Assembly: GCA_025061865.1 (NCBI GenBank)
Contig: JANXAA010000175.1
Coordinates: forward strand, 1 to 5,327
Length of the DNA: 5,327 nt
Direction of reading: 5' to 3'
DNA from: Acidobacteriota bacterium
Lineage (GTDB): Bacteria > Acidobacteriota > HRBIN11
The notes beneath the pieces are model-generated. The model ran no database searches and had not been told where the DNA came from. It saw only the letters and a program-made list of their open reading frames with translations. Shown piece after piece: positions 1-5,312 of the stretch. A program made the position numbers and the translations under genes. The first letter of the stretch is position 1. Every line of letters begins with the position of its first letter.

Positions 1-623
1 CGTTGGAAGACCTCCCAATTGTTCCGGCCAGAAAATCGACTTTCCCCGACGTACACGAGGAGCAGTCGGGCCAGGACCCAGTCCCGGGCCGAGGCTAAGG
101 AATACCGCTCCCAGCCCCGCCACGTCCACCGCCAGGCGTGGAGACCCCCGTAAGCCGCCGCCAGGTGGTCCTGCAGGCCCGTCGGGACTTGAATGCTCTG
201 GGTCTCCAGAAAATAAGCCTGTCGGACGAGGGAAGGGCGGGAGAAGGCGGTGCCCTTCCAGCGAGTCAACGCCCCCAAGAGGGCGACCGTCAGGGCGGAC
301 GAGCCTCCGAGGCCCGAACCCGGCGGGACTTCGGAGGCGATACGAATCCGCAAGGGGTGTGGGGGATCGACAGTGCGGACGACCCTCCAGACCAGTTTCC
401 ACGCCTCGGGCGGCTCGGCCGCCAGCGTCTCGGCCGTCCACGTCGGGAGGTCCGACCCGCTTTCCAGGACCCACCGGGACGACGGCTCCGTCGTCACCCG
501 TTGGTAGCGGTCGATAGCGATGTTGACCGTCAGGCTATCGGGGAAGACCGCATAGAGGGGCCAGATGTCCAGCGTGCCGCCGGCCAGGTCCACACGCACG
601 GGCGCCTCTGCGATCCATCCCAT
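1..623 (-). CDS. GHMP-family sugar kinase, partial (C-terminal part beyond left edge)
   Basis: The minus-strand frame stays open from an ATG at 623 to the window edge, giving 207 codons with no stop. Residues 7-24 read APVRVDLAGGTLDIWPLY, the N-terminal signature of sugar-type GHMP kinases (galactokinase and heptose/fucose kinase-like). Residues 102-110, GSGLGGSSA, are the glycine/serine-rich ATP-phosphate loop (GHMP motif 2). PTGLQDHLAAAYGG (147-160) and GESRFSGRNNW (193-203) also fit this superfamily. Such kinases phosphorylate a sugar at the expense of ATP in the cytosol; the substrate cannot be read from sequence. Full-length members run to roughly 300-350 residues, so about a third, including motif 3, is missing only because the window ends. 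The start is supported by a strong GAGGAG six bases upstream. The gene begins 3 nt after the stop of the membrane-protein gene, which suggests coupled translation. The family call is firm; an HddA-like or galactokinase-like subtype is a guess. Confidence 0.88.
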   Translation of the reverse strand, partial: MGWIAEAPVRVDLAGGTLDIWPLYAVFPDSLTVNIAIDRYQRVTTEPSSRWVLESGSDLPTWTAETLAAEPPEAWKLVWRVVRTVDPPHPLRIRIASEVPPGSGLGGSSALTVALLGALTRWKGTAFSRPSLVRQAYFLETQSIQVPTGLQDHLAAAYGGLHAWRWTWRGWERYSLASARDWVLARLLLVYVGESRFSGRNNWEVFQ

Positions 624-626
624 CGC

Positions 627-869
627 CTACTCCTCGTCCGCCGGGAAGCGTCGGAAGAAGAGCCAGTAAAAAAGCCACTGGACGGCGATGCTCCAAGCTA
701 AAATACCGAGCGTCTCGACCCAGTACTCCCACAGGCCCAGGATGTGAACGACGATCCCGGCGATAAGGAAGCCAGCCGACCACACGTAGAGAGGCCGCGG
801 CAGTCGCACGTACAGATACTGAAGCCAGCTCAGCACCACGACGATCAAAGCGGCCCCGAGTAAGACCAT
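627..869 (-). CDS. Small three-helix integral membrane protein, unknown function
   Basis: I do not recognise this 80-residue protein. It is almost entirely hydrophobic, with three likely membrane helices at about residues 2-21, 27-46 and 52-72. Arginines at 22 and 25 lie in the first loop and Arg73-Arg74 follow helix 3, while the second loop is acidic and aromatic (WEYWVE, 47-52). By the positive-inside rule this predicts an outside N terminus and a cytoplasmic tail ending in acidic residues (DEE). It is rich in Trp and Tyr, with no cysteine and no obvious catalytic motif. The ATG at 869 has no clear Shine-Dalgarno site; another ATG at 883 opens a 12-residue overlapping frame. The gene lies 66 nt after tRNA-Asp and 3 nt before the GHMP kinase. 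The membrane pattern and tight coupling make it likely real. A link to a sugar-lipid or envelope pathway is only inference from the kinase next door. Confidence 0.72.
   Translation of the reverse strand: MVLLGAALIVVVLSWLQYLYVRLPRPLYVWSAGFLIAGIVVHILGLWEYWVETLGILAWSIAVQWLFYWLFFRRFPADEE
630..635 (-). promoter_or_regulatory. Shine-Dalgarno site of the GHMP kinase gene
   Basis: GAGGAG on the minus strand lies 6 nt before the ATG at 623. It sits inside the last codons (Glu-Glu) of the upstream membrane-protein gene, directly before that gene's TAG stop. Ribosomes finishing the upstream gene would therefore uncover or reuse this site, consistent with translational coupling. It also fixes the kinase start, which would otherwise leave an unusually short six-residue lead before motif 1. 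Confidence 0.75.
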
Positions 870-935
870 CGCCGGATTCTCATGAATTGAGTGGCTCCGT
901 GAGGAAGGATCCGAGGGAGGAAAGGAAATGGACCA

Positions 936-1012
936 TGGCGGGCCCGACGAGACTCGAACTCGCGACCTCAGGCTCGACAGGCCTGCGTTCTAACCACCTG
1001 AACTACGGGCCC
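936..1012 (-). tRNA. tRNA-Asp (anticodon GTC)
   Basis: The minus strand folds into a complete cloverleaf. The acceptor stem is GGGCCCG (1012-1006) with CGGGCCC (946-940), the discriminator is G73 at 939, and an encoded CCA occupies 938-936. The D-arm is GTTC/GAAC around AGGTGGTTA. The anticodon stem is CAGGC/GCCTG around the loop CTGTCGA, which places GTC at positions 34-36. A five-base variable loop (AGGTC) precedes the T-arm GCGAG-TTCGAGT-CTCGT. G73, G10 and the GUC anticodon are known aspartate identity elements. U33-G34-U35 is the context recognised for queuosine insertion. Unusually, positions 37 and 38 are G and A, where the E. coli and B. subtilis molecules, as I recall them, have A and C. 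A near-consensus promoter sits just upstream and no terminator is visible downstream. Confidence 0.97.
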
Positions 1013-1035
1013 GCTGGACGACGGCTCTGTACCTA

Positions 1036-1064
1036 AATATACGAAGCCCCTCGCGGCGTGTCAA
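1036..1064 (-). promoter_or_regulatory. Near-consensus sigma-70-type promoter for tRNA-Asp
   Basis: On the minus strand a perfect -35 hexamer TTGACA (1064-1059) is followed by exactly 17 bases and then a -10 hexamer TATATT (1041-1036), five of six bases matching TATAAT. Transcription would start near 1029, leaving a leader of about 17 nt before the mature tRNA 5' end at 1012. This is the strongest promoter seen in the window, as expected for a stable RNA gene. With no visible terminator after the tRNA, it may also drive the membrane-protein and GHMP-kinase genes. Confidence 0.88.
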
Positions 1065-1074
1065 GGCTTGGGAC

Positions 1075-1106
1075 GTTCGGGCATCCGGCGGTTCGGGCAT
1101 TCGGCA
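1075..1106. repeat. Two-copy 16-bp tandem repeat
   Basis: GTTCGGGCATCCGGCG (1075-1090) is followed directly by GTTCGGGCATTCGGCA (1091-1106), matching at 14 of 16 positions. It lies just upstream of the tRNA-Asp promoter. The related words ATCGGGCA and ATCGGGCG recur in tandem at 1320-1335 in the same gap, which suggests slippage-prone, low-complexity intergenic sequence of one kind. Confidence 0.7.
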
Positions 1107-1118
1107 ATGGGGTAAATA

Positions 1119-1138
1119 GGCCGACGGGCAGGTCGGCC
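1119..1138. repeat. 7-bp inverted repeat (hairpin)
   Basis: GGCCGAC (1119-1125) and GTCGGCC (1132-1138) are perfect reverse complements around a 6-nt loop. Read on the minus strand the stem is followed by TATTTA, a weak T-containing tail. It could be a poor terminator shielding the tRNA promoter from leftward transcription, but no gene is seen feeding it. Confidence 0.5.
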
Positions 1139-1380
1139 GTCTCAACGGGAATCTACAGTCTGCGACCGATGTGTTACAGGTAAGATAAGAGACGGCGGAT
1201 CTAAGCCCCGCTCGCTAGAATGGGGTCGTCAGCGCAAGATCGGCCGGATGCCAGATGCGACATGGGGATCCCAGGTCCCGGCCCATCGGTGTTGGGTCGT
1301 AGGGACCGGAGGTTGAGGGATCGGGCAATCGGGCGTTTTCCAGACCCCTGGCCCTCGACCCCGACTCTTAACTCTTCACA

Positions 1381-1394
1381 CCCCACGTGTGGGG
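1381..1394. repeat. Short inverted repeat in the sfsA leader
   Basis: CCCCAC (1381-1386) and GTGGGG (1389-1394) are reverse complements separated by GT, about 40 bp before the sfsA ATG. With only 2 nt between the arms it suits a protein-binding palindrome better than an RNA hairpin. It covers the GTG at 1387 that would otherwise extend the sfsA frame upstream. Confidence 0.4.
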
Positions 1395-1431
1395 ACTCGG
1401 CATCCGGGACTTGAGACCTAAGAGCATCCCC

Positions 1432-2139
1432 ATGCGATGGCCTGGGCATTTGCGGAAAGCCGTCTTTTTGGAACGGAATTCCCGGTTTCATGGTCGGGTC
1501 CGGGACGGCCGACGGGTCCGGACCGTCCACATTCCGAATTCGGGTCGGCTCGGGGAGCTCCTCTTTCCAGGCAATCGGGTCGGCTATCGGCCCCGCCGGG
1601 CGAATCTGGATCGCCGGACGGAGGGAACAGTCCTACTGGCCCAGACGCCCAGCGGCGGGTGGGCCAGCATCGATGCCCGTCTGCCGCCCCGGCTTCTCTT
1701 AGAGTATCTCCAGGGATCCCAGGTCTCGTCCTGGGGCCGCCTCCGGACCTGGCGGCTGGAGCCCGCTATTCCGTTAGAGGGCCATCGGGGTCGACTCGAC
1801 CTGTGGTTGGAGACGAACCGAGGGGCTTGGTGGGTCGAGACCAAGTCGGTCACGCTCGTTCGAGACAGCGTCGGCTACTTCCCGGATGCCGTGACGGTCC
1901 GGGGTCGCCATCACGTGGAGGCCCTGACGGCTATGCATCGGGCCGGATACCCGGTTGCCTTGATCTTTGTCGTTCAGCGGTCTGACGCCCGGGCAGCCGC
2001 CGTCGACGGGCAGACGGACCCAGCGTTGTACGAGGCCGTGGAGAGGGCCCGAGTGGCCGGCGTACCCGTGCGGGCCTTCGCTTGTCGGGTCACCTGGCGG
2101 TCGGTTCGCATCGACCGGGAAATTCCATTCGCAGGTTGA
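1432..2139 (+). CDS. sfsA: SfsA family protein (sugar fermentation stimulation protein A homologue)
   Basis: A 235-residue protein, close to the 234 of E. coli SfsA. Hallmarks are HIPNSGRL (33-40), matching the PNTG segment of the N-terminal OB-like domain, and RLDLWL (121-126). ETKSVTL (136-142), GYFPDAVTVRG (148-158) and H161 follow. D123 with E136-x-K138 forms the D...ExK arrangement of the PD-(D/E)XK nuclease-like fold that the C-terminal domain adopts. E. coli SfsA was linked to maltose metabolism and DNA binding; its molecular activity remains poorly defined, so role here is inferred by family only. The frame stays open upstream to a GTG at 1387, but homology begins at the ATG at 1432 and the GTG lacks a ribosome site. 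The ATG itself has only a weak AAGAG about 7 nt upstream. Gene rarA follows on the same strand after 96 nt. Confidence 0.93.
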   Translation: MRWPGHLRKAVFLERNSRFHGRVRDGRRVRTVHIPNSGRLGELLFPGNRVGYRPRRANLDRRTEGTVLLAQTPSGGWASIDARLPPRLLLEYLQGSQVSSWGRLRTWRLEPAIPLEGHRGRLDLWLETNRGAWWVETKSVTLVRDSVGYFPDAVTVRGRHHVEALTAMHRAGYPVALIFVVQRSDARAAAVDGQTDPALYEAVERARVAGVPVRAFACRVTWRSVRIDREIPFAG

Positions 2140-2178
2140 CGAGAATTCGGCTTGAGCCGGTGGGCAGACCCTATAGGC

Positions 2179-2207
2179 TTGTAACCCGTGCCCCCTTGGC
2201 CTACATT
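2179..2207 (+). promoter_or_regulatory. Candidate promoter for rarA
   Basis: TTGTAA (2179-2184) and TACATT (2202-2207) are each four of six matches to the sigma-70 hexamers and are spaced by exactly 17 bases. Transcription would start near 2214, about 22 nt before the ATG at 2236. If real, it excludes the GTG at 2188, which lies within the spacer, as the rarA start. The match is weak and could arise by chance. Confidence 0.33.
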
Positions 2208-2235
2208 GGAGGGGAAAACTGCAGGACGTGGGGCG

Positions 2236-3633
2236 ATGACGGCTCGCAAGCGTCCGGTCCATCCCCGCCAGCCGGGCCTCTTGGGGGATGAGCAGCGGAC
2301 CCCCGTGGAAGGTCCTGCCGAACCGGTGGCAGCGACCCCTGCCGAGGTCATCCCCTTAGCCGAACGCCTCCGGCCCCGTATACCCGATGAATTCGTGGGT
2401 CAAGCCCACCTGATGCGGGCGAGCGGTCCGATCCGTCAGCTTCTTCAGGAACGCCGGGTCGTCTCCTGTGTCCTGTGGGGTCCCCCGGGCACAGGAAAGA
2501 CGACCCTAGCGGCCATGATGGCCCGGGCCTGCGCATGGCCGACCGTATGGACGACGGCCGTCTACCTGACGACACCCCAGCTCCGGAAGCTCTTCCGTCG
2601 GGCCCAGGACCTTTTCCGGACCCGACGGATCCCCCTCGTCATCGTCGTCGATGAGGTCCACCGCCTGAATCGGGCCCAGCAGGCGCTGTGGCTTCCTTGG
2701 GTCGAGCGGGGGATCGTCGTCCTGGTCGGGGTCACGACCGAGAATCCGTCCATCGCCCTCATCCCGCCGCTCCTGTCTCGCCTGTACGTCTTTCGTCTCC
2801 AGCCCCTGGCTTCAGAGGAACTTCGTCAGCTCTTTCAGCGGGCCTGGGTGTCCCTTGGTCTGGAAGGCATCCCCTGGGAGACCGACGCCCTGGAGGCGGC
2901 CCTGACGTGGGCGGCTGGGGACGCTCGGCGACTGATCCAGCTCGTCGAGGCCGTCGGCCAGGACGTCCGCACGCGGGACCTTCCAGCTGTCGATCGGTCC
3001 GTCGTCCAACAGTGGGTCGCGGCGATCCTCCCCGTCATGGACCGGGGCGGCGAGATGTTCTACAACCTCATCTCAGCGCTCCAAAAGAGTATCCGCAACA
3101 GCGACCCCGACGCCGCCCTTTACTGGCTGGCCCGTCTTGTCCTGGGCGGAGCCGACCCCCGGTACATCGCCCGTCGGCTCATCCGGACCGCCGTCGAGGA
3201 TATCGGCCTGACCGAGCCCCGAGCCCTCGGGATGGCTGTCGATGCCCTCCGGGCCTTTGAGCAGATCGGTTCTCCCGAAGGGGAACTCGTCCTGGCGTGG
3301 GTGACTGTGTTTTTGGCGACGGCGCCTAAGAGTCATCGGGTGTACATGGCCTTCCAGGAAGCCTTGAAGACGGCCGAAGCGACGGCCGGCGAACCCGTCC
3401 CTCTCCATCTGTGCAACCCCGTGACGTCTCTCATGGAGGACTGGGGCTACGGGAAGGGCTACCAGTACGCCCACGACGTGGAAGCCGGGGTAACCCCCAT
3501 GGAGTGCTTCCCCGAGGCGCTTCAAGGGACTCGTTTTTACCATCCGACGGCCCGAGGGATGGAGCGCCGGATCCGCCGATGGCTGGCCTACATCCGCAAA
3601 CACCGAGGCCCCGCCGAAAACCCACCCCAGTAG
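2236..3633 (+). CDS. rarA: Replication-associated recombination protein A (RarA/MgsA), AAA+ ATPase
   Basis: From the ATG this is 465 residues, near the family's usual 430-450 plus a longer N-terminal tail. After a Pro-rich tail (1-40), LAERLRPRIPDEFVGQAHL (41-59) is the family opening. GPPGTGKT (82-89) is Walker A, VIVVDE (135-140) Walker B and TTEN (167-170) sensor 1. SR (181-182) carries the arginine finger and GDARRL (228-233) sensor 2. The C-terminal oligomerisation domain shows SDPDAALYWLAR (289-300), ARRLIRTAVEDIGL (312-325) and ATAPKS (361-366). RarA homologues (yeast Mgs1, human WRNIP1) form tetramers that act at stalled replication forks and interact with SSB. Several usually conserved positions differ here: VDEVHRLN for VDEIHRFN, ALWLPWVE for DALLPHVE, GVTTENPSIA for GATTENPSFE. 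The frame reaches a GTG at 2188, but family homology and a candidate promoter favour the ATG. It converges with mnmA across 69 nt, where I see no good terminator. Confidence 0.95.
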   Translation: MTARKRPVHPRQPGLLGDEQRTPVEGPAEPVAATPAEVIPLAERLRPRIPDEFVGQAHLMRASGPIRQLLQERRVVSCVLWGPPGTGKTTLAAMMARACAWPTVWTTAVYLTTPQLRKLFRRAQDLFRTRRIPLVIVVDEVHRLNRAQQALWLPWVERGIVVLVGVTTENPSIALIPPLLSRLYVFRLQPLASEELRQLFQRAWVSLGLEGIPWETDALEAALTWAAGDARRLIQLVEAVGQDVRTRDLPAVDRSVVQQWVAAILPVMDRGGEMFYNLISALQKSIRNSDPDAALYWLARLVLGGADPRYIARRLIRTAVEDIGLTEPRALGMAVDALRAFEQIGSPEGELVLAWVTVFLATAPKSHRVYMAFQEALKTAEATAGEPVPLHLCNPVTSLMEDWGYGKGYQYAHDVEAGVTPMECFPEALQGTRFYHPTARGMERRIRRWLAYIRKHRGPAENPPQ

Positions 3634-3702
3634 CTGGGCCGGACGTTCGGTGTAGGCAAGCACCGCCAGAGAGATTGGCATAAGGTCATTGATACGCCCC
3701 TT

Positions 3703-4863
3703 TCAAGAAACGGGACCCCTCCGGGAAAGACCGATTTGCAATGTGCCATCCGGAGTCCCCGACCTGGCGGCGTCCAGAGCCGCCGAGATCCAGCCGCCCC
3801 CAAGGAGACGACCCTCGGCGTCATAGAACACGGCGGCCTGCCCTGACGTGATGGCCCGCTGGGGCGTCTCGAAGACGACGATAGCGCTCCGACCGTCCGG
3901 GCCCGGATAGACGACCGCCGGGGCGTCCTCATGACGGTATCGGATTCGGGCCAGGACCCGAAGAGGTCCCGTCGGCGGCAAGACGGACACCCAGTTCAGG
4001 TCCTCGACCTGCATGGCGTCATGGTACAAAGCCGCCTCTGGACCGACGACGACCGTCTGAGTCTCCGGGATGAGGTCCACGACATAGACAGGCCGGCCCA
4101 GGGCCAGACCCAGACCCCGCCGCTGACCGATCGTGAAGAAATGCACGCCGGGATGTCGGCCCACGACTTGACCCTCGGTCGTCACGACGGGTCCCGACCG
4201 GACAGCCTCGGGGCCCAACGTCCGGTGGAAGAAAGCTCGGACGTCTCCGTCCGGGATGAAACACAACTGTTGGCTGTCCGGCTTGTCGGCCGTGGTGAGG
4301 CCTAAACGGCGGGCGATGGCCCGGACCTCGGGCTTCAGGAGTTCGCCCAAGGGAAAGAGAGCCCGCTGAAGCTGGTCCTGCGTGAGACGGAACAGAAAGT
4401 AGGATTGGTCCTTCTGGAGGTCCCGGGCCTTCAGGAGGACGCACCGCCGAGTCTGAGGGTCTTGGACCAGACGCACGTAGTGACCCGTGGCGACCCACGA
4501 GCAGCCCAGGACTTCAGCCTTCCGTACGAGGGCGTCGAACTTTAAGATGCTGTTGCACTGCACGCAGGGGACGGGCGTCCGACCCCCGAGGTACGATCGC
4601 AGGAAAGGCTCGACGATAGACTCCCGGAATGCCTCCTCTAGGTTCAGGACGTAGTGCCGAATCCCCAATCGGGCGGCGACCCGTCGGGCGTCATAGGTGT
4701 CCTCGACCGAACAGCAACGACCCGCCCGGGCCGGCGCTTGGGCGCGATGGTCCCATAATTGCATCGTAATGCCTATGACATCGTAACCCATCTCTCGGAG
4801 CAGGGCGGCCGTCACGGAACTGTCGACGCCGCCGCTCATGGCGACCAAGACTCGCTCGGCCAT
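3703..4863 (-). CDS. mnmA: tRNA-specific 2-thiouridylase MnmA
   Basis: A 386-residue cytosolic enzyme that thiolates C2 of the wobble uridine (s2U34) in tRNA-Lys, -Glu and -Gln, using ATP to adenylate the base and sulfur relayed as a persulfide. SGGVDSS (10-16) is the PP-loop that binds [17 protein letters not shown] (50-63) and [14 protein letters not shown] (96-109) follow; C103 corresponds to the E. coli C102 nucleophile and C201 in QLCFIPDGD to C199. ATGHYVR (125-131), [10 protein letters not shown] (151-160), KPDSQQLCF and [10 protein letters not shown] (244-253) are all in place, then the C-terminal beta-barrel ending near LGGGWI (354-359). Length and motifs indicate an intact gene. C100 stands where E. 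coli has an aspartate. The ATG at 4863 has a GAGG 10 nt upstream. It converges with rarA and has a long non-coding upstream region. Confidence 0.97.
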   Translation of the reverse strand: MAERVLVAMSGGVDSSVTAALLREMGYDVIGITMQLWDHRAQAPARAGRCCSVEDTYDARRVAARLGIRHYVLNLEEAFRESIVEPFLRSYLGGRTPVPCVQCNSILKFDALVRKAEVLGCSWVATGHYVRLVQDPQTRRCVLLKARDLQKDQSYFLFRLTQDQLQRALFPLGELLKPEVRAIARRLGLTTADKPDSQQLCFIPDGDVRAFFHRTLGPEAVRSGPVVTTEGQVVGRHPGVHFFTIGQRRGLGLALGRPVYVVDLIPETQTVVVGPEAALYHDAMQVEDLNWVSVLPPTGPLRVLARIRYRHEDAPAVVYPGPDGRSAIVVFETPQRAITSGQAAVFYDAEGRLLGGGWISAALDAARSGTPDGTLQIGLSRRGPVS

Positions 4864-4902
4864 CGTCGGTATGCCTCATTCGGCTAGCGTTCTGGCTGTG
4901 GG

Positions 4903-4931
4903 ATTAAAGGGACGAAATGAGCGCGCGATAA
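4903..4931 (-). promoter_or_regulatory. Candidate promoter for mnmA
   Basis: On the minus strand TTATCG (4931-4926) is followed by 17 bases and TTTAAT (4908-4903), three and five matches to the -35 and -10 consensus. Transcription would start near 4896, giving a leader of about 33 nt with the GAGG ribosome site. The -35 is poor, so an upstream promoter that would transcribe the structured region to the right is also possible. Confidence 0.33.
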
Positions 4932-5018
4932 CCCATGAACTATCAGCCCTCGTCCTTGGATTCTGACCTGAAGACCGGTGACCTCTTCCAAAGATAGCCT
5001 GCCGAGGACGCGATTCAA

Positions 5019-5083
5019 GGTCTCGGTGACATCCCCGAGGCCCGGAGGTCTCCCGAAGCCCAGCCGAGACCCCGTATCTCGGC
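5019..5083 (-). other. Mutually exclusive stem-loops upstream of mnmA
   Basis: In minus-strand RNA, GCCGAGA (5083-5077) can pair with TCTCGGC (5069-5063) around a 7-nt loop. The same middle arm, as GGTCTCGG (5071-5064), can instead pair with CCGAGACC (5026-5019), an 8-bp helix. The two helices exclude each other. This resembles the logic of attenuators, but no T-tract follows either stem and the distance to mnmA is about 155 nt. Short arms in GC-rich DNA can pair by chance. Confidence 0.35.
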
Positions 5084-5224
5084 AGTGATCCGAGTCCCTC
5101 TCCTCAAAGGGGCGAGGGAACCCAGCGGGTGTGCTCCTTCCTGGCGGGAGCGGCCGGGTGAGGGAGACCCTTCTGCGTCCCAGATGGCTCGCCACCTGTA
5201 TCTCTGTCTCTCAGCCTGATCCGC

Positions 5225-5251
5225 CCCCGAGTAGGGTCGACCCTACCGGGG
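5225..5251. repeat. 27-bp near-perfect palindrome, operator-like
   Basis: The core GTAGGGTCGACCCTAC (5231-5246) is a perfect 16-bp palindrome. It is flanked by CCCCG (5225-5229) and CGGGG (5247-5251), which extend the symmetry with one unpaired A at 5230. There is no loop longer than the central bases and no T-tract on either strand, so a dimeric-regulator binding site fits better than a terminator. The regulator is unknown. Confidence 0.6.
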
Positions 5252-5278
5252 CCGGCCTCGGGCCGAAAGGGCTTCGAG

Positions 5279-5288
5279 TAAGATCTTA
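5279..5288. repeat. 10-bp perfect palindrome
   Basis: TAAGATCTTA is a perfect palindrome, AT-rich against a GC-rich background. It lies 27 bp beyond the larger palindrome and 18 bp before a consensus -35 hexamer on the plus strand. The position suits a regulatory site for a rightward gene, but ten bases can be symmetrical by chance. Confidence 0.35.
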
Positions 5289-5306
5289 GATGAGGCCAAT
5301 GGGCGC

Positions 5307-5312
5307 TTGACA
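5307..5312 (+). promoter_or_regulatory. Possible -35 element of a rightward promoter
   Basis: TTGACA on the plus strand matches the -35 consensus exactly. The -10 element would fall at about 5330, just outside the window, so the pair cannot be checked. The two palindromes directly upstream make a regulated promoter for a gene to the right plausible. Confidence 0.3.

Larger units (their letters stand above)
1065..1431. other. Divergent intergenic region between tRNA-Asp and sfsA; no gene seen
   Basis: About 370 bp without a convincing coding frame; open frames here lack recognisable protein character. The stretch contains a two-copy 16-bp tandem repeat (1075-1106), a 7-bp-stem hairpin (1119-1138) and a two-tier potential hairpin at 1274-1307. 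The latter has GGTCCC/GGGACC outside and CCCA/TGGG inside. There is also a two-copy 8-bp repeat ATCGGGCA/ATCGGGCG (1320-1335) and an inverted repeat at 1381-1394. The sfsA promoter should lie here on the plus strand, but I could not find a convincing -35/-10 pair. Confidence 0.7.

Noticed and set aside
138..701. 187-codon plus-strand frame at the left end
   Set aside because: The opposite strand encodes clear GHMP kinase motifs and the membrane protein across the same bases; the plus translation is Arg/Gly-rich and featureless.
1387..1431. Upstream GTG start for sfsA
   Set aside because: It adds 15 residues before the start of homology, has no ribosome site and overlaps an inverted repeat; the ATG at 1432 gives the family's usual length.
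1774..2262. 162-codon minus-strand frame opposite sfsA and the rarA leader
   Set aside because: Shadow of sfsA: no motif, and the composition mirrors the opposite strand.
3073..3681. 202-codon open frame antisense to rarA
   Set aside because: It lies opposite a well-supported rarA, has no recognisable motifs, and long antisense frames are expected in GC-rich coding DNA.
3634..3714. Bidirectional terminator between rarA and mnmA
   Set aside because: Only weak pairings are present (CGGTG/CACCG, and an interrupted CCC-TTT stem over the mnmA stop), with no T-tract on either strand.
936..4863. Functional link between tRNA-Asp and MnmA in the same window
   Set aside because: MnmA acts on tRNAs with a U34 wobble base (Lys, Glu, Gln); tRNA-Asp has G34 and is not a substrate. 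The genes are also far apart and in separate units.
5150..5230. TPP riboswitch suggested by GGCTGAGAGA on the minus strand
   Set aside because: The second conserved half (an ACCTGATC-type segment followed by the GCG-AGGGA region) is absent, and mnmA is not a thiamine gene.
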